DNA of 64,000 bases from Prorocentrum cordatum (taxonomy: Eukaryota; Sar; Dinophyceae; Prorocentrales; Prorocentraceae): positions 1 through 64,000 of the forward strand of contig CAUYUJ010000726.1 in NCBI GenBank assembly GCA_963575745.1, read 5' to 3'. The position numbers and the translations under genes were made by a program. The notes under the pieces are model-generated. The model searched no databases and was not told the DNA's origin. It was given only the letters and a program-made list of their open reading frames with translations. Positions 39,801 to 47,692 of this stretch are shown here, one piece after another (position 1 is the first letter of the stretch; the number at the start of each line of letters is the position of its first letter).

Positions 39801-40987
39801 GCGCTCCAGACCACCGTGGCGTTAATACCCCTGCTGTAGTGCCTTTGTTTCACGTATGCAGGAAAGGCGTTGGCCCAATATCCCCATATGACATCATTCA
39901 ATTTGCGCCACTCAGTTATGGAATGATTGTCATTCATCAGCGACAAGCCTCTGGCATTGCGGATCATGATGATCATGTTTCGCTGCTCGAGTGTGGACTC
40001 AAACTGCGCCTCCAGAATAGCTGCGATACGGTTTTCCTGTGCCTTGGTAGGCTGCTCTCGGAGATGTGCCATATCGCAGCGGGCGTCGCCACCAACCTCT
40101 GGCAATAGAATGCAATCCTGGCCAATCGCCGCGTCGTTCTGTTTGAACCATTCTTTGTAATTGCCAAAGGAGAATGCCCACATCATGATGTTGTCGCGGA
40201 TAGATGTCGACAAATGCTCGAGGGTGGCGCCGCCGATGTATTCTGCACGGTTGAGGCACGGCATGAAGAGAGGTACGAGGCCAACATTCGACGCCCTGGC
40301 GAGGGCATCTCGCTTCTGTGGGCTGTTGAGCTCGTCGATGCCGTAGCTTGGGTACTTATTGTGCGGGGCGGCCTTGGAACCTTTCCTGGGGTGCATGATC
40401 CACGTAGAATCCGCATACCAATTTGTCCATTTGCATGCATGCCCTGACGGGCCAAAAGCATGGTGAAGGAGACGTCCCAAGTCCTCCTGTATAATCCCAT
40501 GCCATCCGCTGTCTGAGAGAAGAGCGGAAACCAATCGACCACCACAAAACGCGCTGTATTTTGCCTGTGCCAGCTCGAGCGGGTCCACGGCTGCTCCTGG
40601 GGTAAGACCAGGGTCTTCCATGGTAGGCGTTTCTCCGGCGAGCACAGTTCCTTCCTCGTATGGCTGCCAATGATTCTCGTCATACTCTGGGAGGATGTTC
40701 CAGCCGTCGCGGTGATCAGATGGCGTTGCCACCGTCCTGGGGCTTGATCCGATGCCTCCAAACCCTCCGCGTGTAGTCTGCCAAGTGCTGAGCTTGCGGC
40801 GGAATTTGCTTGTCTGGTGGATATCGGAGAATGCCCTCATTTGGGTGGCGAGATGGTCCTCGACGACGTGGCCGAGGTGCCCCGCCGTGTCCGACGTCCT
40901 GGCCACACCAGGTGGACGCACGGGTAGTTTGATCGCAGCGCGATCAAGATTCGGAGCGTACGGCGTAGCTGGGGGTCGATAAACCAT
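36830..40987 (-). CDS. 1385-residue accessory ORF with a C-terminal Tpt1/KptA-like domain
   Basis: Uninterrupted 4.16-kb frame from the ATG at 40987. It overlaps the end of the RNase H-linked ORF by 44 bases in another frame. Motifs in order match the Tpt1/KptA RNA 2'-phosphotransferase fold: SKDITTMLRH (about residue 990), PIFVIRAFQKH (about 1085, compare RA-x-QGH), YLHHGTTLRAWRSILKPGI (about 1157, compare HGT-x4-W-x2-I-x3-G) and AGCRF...GAIMTEDVVP (about 1241-1262). In known enzymes this domain moves a 2'-phosphate from RNA to NAD. Several inserts are longer than in stand-alone enzymes. Residues 1-800 are unrecognised; a Pro-rich repeat (LPPGPLP) lies near 830-870. Tpt1-like domains are common in dinoflagellates from memory. 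Placement inside a retroelement is what the sequence shows; the role is unknown. Confidence 0.7.
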   Translation of the reverse strand: MVYRPPATPYAPNLDRAAIKLPVRPPGVARTSDTAGHLGHVVEDHLATQMRAFSDIHQTSKFRRKLSTWQTTRGGFGGIGSSPRTVATPSDHRDGWNILPEYDENHWQPYEEGTVLAGETPTMEDPGLTPGAAVDPLELAQAKYSAFCGGRLVSALLSDSGWHGIIQEDLGRLLHHAFGPSGHACKWTNWYADSTWIMHPRKGSKAAPHNKYPSYGIDELNSPQKRDALARASNVGLVPLFMPCLNRAEYIGGATLEHLSTSIRDNIMMWAFSFGNYKEWFKQNDAAIGQDCILLPEVGGDARCDMAHLREQPTKAQENRIAAILEAQFESTLEQRNMIIMIRNARGLSLMNDNHSITEWRKLNDVIWGYWANAFPAYVKQRHYSRGINATVVWSANDMACANHGQTFLDTRRHQDRAPTIVRELMKMECEGGVPTLMPVHVKVDLSRFIDVMQYFRCPTVMGPGKAAQWGVHPNFDYHTGDLTRTMHMRGITVLPSDHWIDAYDRVTPSAWHSKQKNHNLATMTTQFCDAVCYRNFCALMQSLPSQPYPFRPPLLTAVTGSLAYTQATEIMDALQFREKMTNEWKRNLSLTTLMTQTAGEMAHCAWMASCASGTLPKSMPLATSDPCIPIPGLAKEPPAPDPTKSIHASDPYGEAYEELFNQLLLLINDYPGAWASWESDEKKELFHPKIVKDTKDAHAVPWVVYEQFLLQINDMAGDDDATKSRLFAERNRLCSHRVGPRIDNSETITACEGFYTQNALDRLSMGLTADALTTVFAAGPPDGSAAAGTRQLSEEQSEDRQPLPPGPLPDPLPPGSQPIVTPPEPLPPGPLPISTPADPLPPAPLPDEDTDVDAELEAIPAGDGPSPGQQSDTVYILSWQGCCARSSHEDTSQIPTFDNACTPREYKLQAGHVDDHPYVPPPLRGTSAINGMACLQGDGWTSQLTCDDCVIAHAPDIVQSGCFPEWKWISLPPYDEVRRGPELSEEWLGDPVWMSKDITTMLRHEIHYRKFHMDQFPDRRVNTWPNTAQHSWNIPSNWKSFRDMVQWKFQGRRGPHNGPSTEAAMAHFQKDSEPDGYMCWTDYYPIFVIRAFQKHIDLEKNRIEIYAKPVPDVSDPSCFDWNSVIAIRCVGDLSCVNPLSKPWNMGWESLQWTDVKYLHHGTTLRAWRSILKPGIIPGYVDQSSQRDKRDKGSRRTKAFCSSSTSVHNAKKNPHTSVQSYKFKHYKNELELVIDMRIATKAGCRFGLGAQGAIMTEDVVPAAAVLAIRRLTPHRESGRQLWPETGPTWVYPPLATRQPLSKYEICAVPLGTDTTDDPPGVAPTDKAYDTAQQPQTQSASASSAQQPIAPPLGATPAGHTADADALDEAIVRDLANSCGHNTQDK

Positions 40988-42296
40988 TACTGTACACATC
41001 CGGAGGCGCGCAAAGCCCCTCCTTGTACACCTGATTTGTATCCTGAACGCTGTCTTCAGAATATTGCCCAAGAAATGCACTGCCCACTTTTGACCAGTCG
41101 CTGTGCATCATCATCCACTCTGCCTTCAACACCACCGTCGAAAACTCCATTGGTGGACACTTGCGGTGTGAGTTCGGAATCACAGCATGCAAGTGACCAT
41201 GTAAGCCACGAGCGTTTTGTTGGACGGAAGAGTTGCGCGTGAAGAGGCCGGAGATCATGCACATGGCCTTCGTGAATGTCATCCACGGTGCGGCCGTGGT
41301 CGCACTGTATTCATAGTGGGCGTTGCCGCCGACTCCACCAACAAATTTGCCGATACAACTCGTCACGTCGATGGACGCGGAGCGGGCAACTTCGACAATG
41401 GTGGACTCGCCGGGCACTCGTAGATCATACTCTGCACTACGATCAAAGCGCAGATGATGTACGCAGGTGAAGCCATCCTCGGGATCGCGAGGACGACCCG
41501 TCTGAGCGTGGTACGTGAAGCCCACGCGATCGTTGCCTTTGGCGTTCGGGTCGTAGTTGGCGTCGTAGGCGACGGCCCAGCCGTTGAGGTGGAGCGGCGA
41601 TGCCTGGTCCATCTCGGGGATGGGGGGATCGGGGTTAGAACCGATCTCACGTGATTGCGTCTCGCGCACAGCGAGCAAAATGCTGGTAAGCTTCGTCGCT
41701 CGAGTGGTAAAACAGCTGCGGCACGATTGCATAATAAGTGTCCTAGACCTCTCTGTATCATGCGATGGCGAGGGAGGATGACGAGGGTGTCTACCGTGCG
41801 GTGAGCGAGCCTTCGCTCGAGGTGTTCGCGAATCGGTAGCCGCCACAGGAACACCGATATGGTACATGCGTGCACAGACTCCCTCGTGATTGGCTTGTCC
41901 AACGCACAAGAATCCGCATTCTGACCCTGTCTCGCCCCATTTTTCCTTGTCGGTAAGTAATATCTGACATATTTCCGGACATCCATCCAGTTTTGGAGGT
42001 TCTGCGACACGAGGTAAACCATCGGGCCTCTGAGGCCCTCGCAGTGGTCTCCTTGGATCCTTTGGAGCGCACTGTAACGGGGTAACAGGAAAGATGAGCG
42101 AGTGTTCCAATAGATCCCTCCAGAGGTCTGCTTTCTTTGGCTCAAAATGTTTAGTCATCATATCTGCATTTTGGGTTTTTGTACCTACATACTTGAGCTC
42201 AATGCTCAAATTGGCATGTCTCACATATCCAATCCAAGTTAATACGATGAGTACGATGAAGGTGACGAAGTGCGGGTGCACGTCCCTTTTGGACAA
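40944..42296 (-). CDS. End of RNase H with a long C-terminal extension
   Basis: The frame opens upstream of a copia RNase H end (SIELKYVGTKTQNADMMTKHF near 42170-42230). It continues about 400 codons beyond it, far longer than usual copia pol. The extension includes GWAVAYDANYDPNAKGNDRVGFTYH and CIGKFVGGVGGNAHYEYSATT, with no recognised fold. It ends at 40944 inside the start of the 1385-codon ORF. It could be the original N-terminal part of that protein after a frameshift, or a separate product. Confidence 0.55.
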   Translation of the reverse strand: MSKRDVHPHFVTFIVLIVLTWIGYVRHANLSIELKYVGTKTQNADMMTKHFEPKKADLWRDLLEHSLIFPVTPLQCAPKDPRRPLRGPQRPDGLPRVAEPPKLDGCPEICQILLTDKEKWGETGSECGFLCVGQANHEGVCARMYHIGVPVAATDSRTPRAKARSPHGRHPRHPPSPSHDTERSRTLIMQSCRSCFTTRATKLTSILLAVRETQSREIGSNPDPPIPEMDQASPLHLNGWAVAYDANYDPNAKGNDRVGFTYHAQTGRPRDPEDGFTCVHHLRFDRSAEYDLRVPGESTIVEVARSASIDVTSCIGKFVGGVGGNAHYEYSATTAAPWMTFTKAMCMISGLFTRNSSVQQNARGLHGHLHAVIPNSHRKCPPMEFSTVVLKAEWMMMHSDWSKVGSAFLGQYSEDSVQDTNQVYKEGLCAPPDVYSNGLSTPSYAVRSES

Positions 42297-44181
42297 TCTT
42301 GATCACGGCCTGGTTGTCCTCGAAGACGTTGAGACGCACTTTGGGAGAGCTGCTCTCCTGAGCGGGCTCTGGATCCACGTGTAGCACGGTACCCTCATGG
42401 GATATCGTGCGCCTCTTTGGAGGCACGGGTAGCTCCGTCTTCAGCGGTAGCTGCCTACGGCTAGGAGAAGATCCCCGTGTAGGGGATGCCTTGCGAGGCG
42501 ATGGCTTACGCCTCTTCTTTTTGGCGGCCAGCGTCGGGCATATCGCCGTAGCGGCGCGTCCCAGGCAGCCCAGGCAAGCAGTCTTCTCTTTGCAGGTTGC
42601 AGGTGTTGGCAACCTCCACCACGGCCTCCCATAATGAAAGTAGTGGTAATCCTTCCAGTCGTAGCGCCGAGTCAAGGGCAACGATCTCGGACTCTGTGGA
42701 TGAGTGCGATACGACCGATTGTTTCTTGCACACGGCGTTGACGGGGAAGAACGCGTTGGGTCCAACAAGCGCCGCGAAGACGCCGGTAGTGGAATTTGGC
42801 TGAGGTAATGCAATCGGCGAACGAGGCGTCAGTGAAGAGCATGACGGATAACTTATCTGAAGGATCGCCAATCCATCCGTGTAAACAATGGGTACGCTTC
42901 GTTTTGATGTAGCATATCAGCCGGTGAAGGCGTTTATCGCACGTGGTATTCCATGTGGTAATTTCTCTGGCTAGCATACATACTGGATGTAAAAGATCGA
43001 GACGACAACAGCGTGCCAGATAGAGAATCTTCATCAGTACACTCGCCGCGTCCTGGCCGAGGAAACCCTCGTCGGAGTAGTCGGACTCGGTAAAGGAAGT
43101 GTCCTCGATGCCAGGAGTCTCTGCGTCGGGTAGGTCATCGTGTGTGACTGTCGTTGATTGTGTCGTAGTGGAAGTTCTGTCGACCGATCCAGCTGGGCTG
43201 GATGATCGCGACCGTGCGTTGAGCGCGCTAGTGGGTCTCACGACCGACCCGGAGGAGGTAGGCGATTTGGATCGCGAAGCCCTCGGTGAGTCAGACCGTT
43301 TACGACGTGACCCTGCCCAATGGGCACGCTTGGAGACGCAGTCCAGGCAGCGCTCAATACATTGATCAATAAAACCAAGCATGTCATGTCGTATTCCACG
43401 AACTTGTTTAGCTGTATGGTATTATTTATCATTGTGGGCAGGCAACATAGGTCGAATGGTAGACATTCTTTTGTCGAATACGTTCTGCGGCACGTCGTAT
43501 GCCTGTTGTCCACAGCCAAGGTATTGAGAGTATGGAGTAGGCGGGTCCAAATCAATGCCGCTTTTGCGGATGTGATCCTAGCCGGCTTGTGGGTTGATGG
43601 CTGGTCCTGCTAGTTTGAAGTCGTCCACGTATACTGAAAGTATCAATCCACACACATTCCCAGCCTGGGATGGGCTCAAATCCAACACTTCCCAAGCACG
43701 TGCGACACTTTCGTTCCCAAAACACACCTGCGAGAGGGTGTCCGTATAGTGCCTATCGTAGTCGGCACACGGGATTCTTGCATTTAGACCAAGATGCAGG
43801 TTGGCGCCACTTGGGCATGGTAATCCAAGTATCGACTGGGTCAATTCGTCCATCTCCGTATAGCAATGCCTGCGTGCATGCGCCAGGTGCATCGCTCTGC
43901 TCGCCCGCCTAATTTGGCTATAACGCGGTAGCATCACAAAGCTTGGAAGCCTCGATGTGCGACGCACTGGATGCGGCGTCGGCGGATATGGCGGCCAAGC
44001 CGGTCTCATCTTTGCCGGCGTTGCCCTGAACCACCACTCGGCCCTTGAACTTACGTAGTTCAGGAAGAAGTTCTTCATGGTTGACCGAAGAGAGCTCCAA
44101 GATGTTGAAGAAGTGAACCTTTTTCCCTGTACGAATCGCCTGTGATTCAATATCACACTTTTCAGCAACAGTCTCTAACAT
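42200..44181 (-). pseudogene. Giant element reverse transcriptase and RNase H, broken
   Basis: RT begins with FKGRVVVQGNAG near 44050. Motif A reads SDAPGACTQALLYG near 43870 in a frame holding TAG codons at 43918, 43909 and 43753, then ALYGHPLAGVFWERKC. After a frameshift motif C is LSVYVDDFKLAG near 43620. TAG at 43578 falls where Trp is usual, followed by TPYSQYLGC in frame. RNase H follows after further shifts: ASVLMKILYLARCC, LFTDASFADC, VVSHSSTESEIVALDSALRLE, and EDNQAVIKIVQKG near 42310. At least four frame changes and five stops are present, so the enzyme is not made from this copy. Confidence 0.8.
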
Positions 44182-44264
44182 CCATGTTTGTTTCTTATCA
44201 AGGCGCTCGTATTATTTGCGTGGGGCCTTTTGAGCACGTGGTTATGCGGCAACTTCCTTCTTGC

Positions 44265-45557
44265 TCAAATTTCTGGTAACACGGGCTGGGCGTGCCCGTG
44301 GTGAGTCGGGAATCTTATCTCTGCGTGCCTGTGTGTATGTCGGTCCACGTGGTAAGTGGGCACTGCTACCGACGGGGTGAACTTGCGTGTGAGCGGGTTC
44401 ACGGCCCCGAAGTCGTTCCCCTCACTGTCAATAAGTACCAGAGCACGTTGGACTCCAGCAGGCTGTGGTGAGGGTTTGCGGTAGTATAATACTGTAGAAA
44501 TGTCACGTGGTCCACCAGGTAGTTTGGCATACAGAATTTCTTTGTTGGTCGCGCCCTTGACGTCCTCGTCTCGAATGACAGCACCGCTGTCTGTGTCGTA
44601 AGTAATCCGTCGTTCCACGGTATTCCATGTGGGTCCACCAGCTGCAGTAGTGCGGATTGTTTTAGCTTGTTTGTCCTGTCGGGTCCACACTCGAAGTGCA
44701 GCTCGTTCACGAGTCTCACGAGCTTGTTTGATATCTTCGGCGGACTCAATCTCCTTCTTTTGCTGTCCACGAGATAAGGTCTTCCAATGCTCGGGAAGAG
44801 TGTGGTCTGGACGCGTAGTAGTCTGTACGCGTGTCTCGCGGCCGCGGACCACAATTTTGCCGTCTGGCAACATTCTAGGGAGCTCATAGAATCGAACCAG
44901 GCTGGTCCAAGGCTCGCTGAGTTCTCGGTGGTCTGTGGCGCCAACACCATCCCAAACATCGCGAAAGACACTTTCTCCCTCGAAGGTAGAAGTCGTCTCG
45001 AAGTCTCGTGTCACATCGAGCTGATCAACAGGTACAGGTCTGTTCATAACGTCGTCTGTTGGTATGAACAATTTCCTGCGCGGAGTACGGATGTGTCGGA
45101 TGACGCAACATCCACGCTGTTCCCGATAGTGGGGCTCCGGTGCTGGTGCAGCAACCTCTGAGGCCGATGGGTGAGTATCAGCGAGGTTGTCGTCCATCGT
45201 CATCATAGATGGATCATCCCACTCCTTTGGGTAGGCAAGGGGAAGGTCGGGCATAGGTTTGTCGCCCAAGGGACGAGAAGTAGATGCCTTGACCTCGTCG
45301 TGTGCCTCTGGGTTGTAATGTCGCAGAGTACCGTCTTTCACAAGGAAGGTGAACTTGCCGTCGGGGATGATGATATCTTTGACTCTGTGCACGTGACACA
45401 GGTCGCCGTCTGGGTTCTTGGCGTATGTAGCCGTATCCAAGACAAGATAATCACCGACCAGCGTCCACCTGAGTGTAAATGGTAACCCATAAAGAACCCT
45501 TCCCGAGCATTCTCTTTGAACTTTGCAGTCTCGTTGTTGATCTCGGGATTGCGGCAT
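44265..45557 (-). CDS. Giant element linker between integrase and RT
   Basis: A 430-codon open frame with GDYLVLDTATYAKNPDGDLCHVHRVKDI near its start, followed by charged, low-complexity and Trp/Arg-rich stretches. In related dinoflagellate copia polyproteins a comparable linker follows the integrase. It overlaps the integrase frame at 45338-45557, showing a frame change there. No catalytic motif. Confidence 0.55.
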   Translation of the reverse strand: MPQSRDQQRDCKVQRECSGRVLYGLPFTLRWTLVGDYLVLDTATYAKNPDGDLCHVHRVKDIIIPDGKFTFLVKDGTLRHYNPEAHDEVKASTSRPLGDKPMPDLPLAYPKEWDDPSMMTMDDNLADTHPSASEVAAPAPEPHYREQRGCCVIRHIRTPRRKLFIPTDDVMNRPVPVDQLDVTRDFETTSTFEGESVFRDVWDGVGATDHRELSEPWTSLVRFYELPRMLPDGKIVVRGRETRVQTTTRPDHTLPEHWKTLSRGQQKKEIESAEDIKQARETRERAALRVWTRQDKQAKTIRTTAAGGPTWNTVERRITYDTDSGAVIRDEDVKGATNKEILYAKLPGGPRDISTVLYYRKPSPQPAGVQRALVLIDSEGNDFGAVNPLTRKFTPSVAVPTYHVDRHTHRHAEIRFPTHHGHAQPVLPEI

Positions 45558-46252
45558 TTCCAGAAGATCCGAGCACCAAATGGAATACAGTGCCCGGGGG
45601 AACTTTCACCAAGACGTATCTCATGATCTGTCTTTTCAGCATGCTCGCCTCTATGGGCGGCAACGCCCGTGGATGGATGCACAAAGTTATGTCCACAACA
45701 GAAGGCTTGCCTGGCCTCTTTCCACCATTCGTGTCCCAGACCAGACATGTGCAACACAGCTCTCGCACCGAGGATGACGATCTTGACAATGCGCTCAATC
45801 AATCCATTTGTTTGTGGACGATGAGGAGTACTAGTAACATGTCTCCATCCCAGTTGGCGGCGTGCCTTCTGAAGCTCTCCAGCATTATCTGTACATATGT
45901 GCTTCACCTCATCGTTTGCGGCGATGAACTGCTGGAAGGATGCCTGTGTAGTAGCTGCGTCTTTATGTAATGCTGGGTATGCCATGAAGATGCCGGTGTA
46001 TCTGTCCAGCGCGACGAGTGCGTCCTTGTCACCGTGCTTGTCAGCGGCATCGTCTTTGGCCAAAACGATATGGTCGGCAGTTAGAGCCTCCCCGAACTTC
46101 TTCGGGATGAAGGCCTCGTAGGCTGCGTCGTCGTCGGTGGGGGCTGCCGGTGGATGTGGTTTGCGCTGTCGTCGGCACGGGGCGTTCTGCGCCATAGTGC
46201 GAGAGCAAATCTCACAGTCTGGACGTTTCGGACTGTGGGTCATGCATCGCAT
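45338..46252 (-). CDS. Giant element integrase (DDE core)
   Basis: Starts at or before an ATG context (MRCMTHSPKRPDC-x2-C), the end of a zinc-binding H-C-C motif. The core follows: LTADHIV (first Asp), ALVALDRYTG, HICTDNAGEL (second Asp) and PHRPQTNGLIERIVK (Glu), all spaced as in Ty1/copia integrases. It continues to GHEWWKEARQAFC and the EGFFMGYHLHSGG linker. The three catalytic acids are intact in one frame of about 300 codons. The enzyme would insert element cDNA into chromosomes. The frame is lost near 45450, where the linker frame takes over. Confidence 0.8.
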   Translation of the reverse strand: MRCMTHSPKRPDCEICSRTMAQNAPCRRQRKPHPPAAPTDDDAAYEAFIPKKFGEALTADHIVLAKDDAADKHGDKDALVALDRYTGIFMAYPALHKDAATTQASFQQFIAANDEVKHICTDNAGELQKARRQLGWRHVTSTPHRPQTNGLIERIVKIVILGARAVLHMSGLGHEWWKEARQAFCCGHNFVHPSTGVAAHRGEHAEKTDHEIRLGESSPGHCIPFGARIFWKCRNPEINNETAKFKENAREGFFMGYHLHSGGRWSVIILSWIRLHTPRTQTATCVTCTESKISSSPTASSPSL

Positions 46253-46450
46253 AGGGTCAATCGGTTTCTTCTGTCAGTTTGGAAGAACGCGGTCCATCGG
46301 CAGATCCTCGAGGGAGGTCGACGTGGTGTCGATATCTGCTTGAGCTGTATCTGCAGGCCCCCCGCACGTGGGAGGATAACACTGTATCTGAGACGTAAGC
46401 GAGTCGCTGTGTGTATCCACGTTGGACTCGGCAATATGGGTGTCAGGAGG

Positions 46451-47410
46451 TTATCCGACCGTGGCGGTCCGTGCTCCTCCTCCCTCACCGACATGTGGTC
46501 TCTTGGGACAGGTCCCTATGTGGGACCGCAGCTCATCTGTAGGTGGTGACTGCTCTGTAGTCTTGCAACGCCAGCATATGTCGTTGCAGCGTGCGGATGA
46601 ACGCTTGCGCAGACGACGTCTGGGTGCTGACGAAGTGCATAGTCGTGGCGGTGGTATCGTCGCCAAATCGTAGAGTCGTAGTTCTGGAACTCTGTTATTG
46701 ACGGGAACCTTATACCATTGGCCCCTCGGATCCTGAAGCAAGTAGCCCAGCTCTGGGTCCCAAAGCTGCCGAAAACCATCAACTTCAATCAATTGTCCAA
46801 CTGATAATAGCGATGGGCAATCTGGCAAGGCGAGGGCTGAACTCTTCAAGCCCACTTCAGGTAGTTGTATGTCATAGTGCTCGTTGACAGTACGATCACC
46901 ATTGGCGGTTTCCAGAATATGCTTCTCGCGAATAGATATGCGATCAGATTCGGTCTGCGTCAGCTCGTTTTTATCCTGAATATGGTGCGCAGATCCGCTG
47001 TCGAGAACCCAGGGGCGTGTCAACGCAGCGGTCGAGCGTGGAGGGTCGACTTGCGAAGTCATTGTCTTCTTCTGGTGTGTCTCGGAGGACTCTATGGTAG
47101 AGTCGTCGGAATCTGGGATCGCAGTTGGTGTCTCCGCCGGCCCCTTGTCGCGTCGGTAGTCATGGAGATCCTGATGCCATGACTTTGCTTCCCGTTGGCA
47201 ACGTTGTAGGGCGTCTGCGCTCGGTTTCCACCACCATTGTGGCAGCGGAACTGGTACTTTGACGATATCGCCCTCGTTTGGCTTCTCCATCCACTTGTCC
47301 AGAGTGAGCCTGCCAGAAACGATGCACGGGCAGTATTCCACGGTATGTGTGTCGAAACGTATCCGACGCCGTGGTTTGGTAGATGCTGTCTTGGCCTTGT
47401 GGGCGGCCAT
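46451..47410 (-). CDS. Giant element aspartic protease region
   Basis: The 319-codon frame starts with basic sequence, then WVLDSGSAHHIQ near residue 135, the Asp-Ser-Gly active-site motif of copia proteases. ETANGDRTVNEHYDIQLPEV and LPDCPSLLSVGQLIE follow, as in the GAG-pre-integrase region. A Cys pair (CWRC) and a final HIGTCPKRPH come before the stop. The frame is the same as the CCCH Gag frame upstream, separated only by an RS-rich stretch with two TGA codons. Confidence 0.75.
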   Translation of the reverse strand: MAAHKAKTASTKPRRRIRFDTHTVEYCPCIVSGRLTLDKWMEKPNEGDIVKVPVPLPQWWWKPSADALQRCQREAKSWHQDLHDYRRDKGPAETPTAIPDSDDSTIESSETHQKKTMTSQVDPPRSTAALTRPWVLDSGSAHHIQDKNELTQTESDRISIREKHILETANGDRTVNEHYDIQLPEVGLKSSALALPDCPSLLSVGQLIEVDGFRQLWDPELGYLLQDPRGQWYKVPVNNRVPELRLYDLATIPPPRLCTSSAPRRRLRKRSSARCNDICWRCKTTEQSPPTDELRSHIGTCPKRPHVGEGGGARTATVG

Positions 47411-47692
47411 GAGAGTCTTGTCACGTATGACGTAACTGCGGTCGGAGTGGCGCGGGCGGCGATTGTTCGCAGGAGAACGCGCCCTGAACGTGGGAGAACC
47501 ACGGGACGAACCGCGGCTCGTGGAACGTCGGTCACGTCCTCTGTCGCTGCCGCACGATCGGTCGCGGCCACGCGGGCTGCCACGTCCTCCGCCACGCCCG
47601 TCTCGTCATCGAGAGGAGGATCGCGAAGATCTATCGTGGCGACTTCTCGACTGGCTGCGAGAGTCGGGAAACCTCTTGGAGGATGAGCGAGA

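Noticed and set aside
43578-43920. Reassignment of TAG to an amino acid in this genome
   Set aside because: Intact genes here give no support and TAA and TGA also interrupt element frames; ordinary decay explains the stops.
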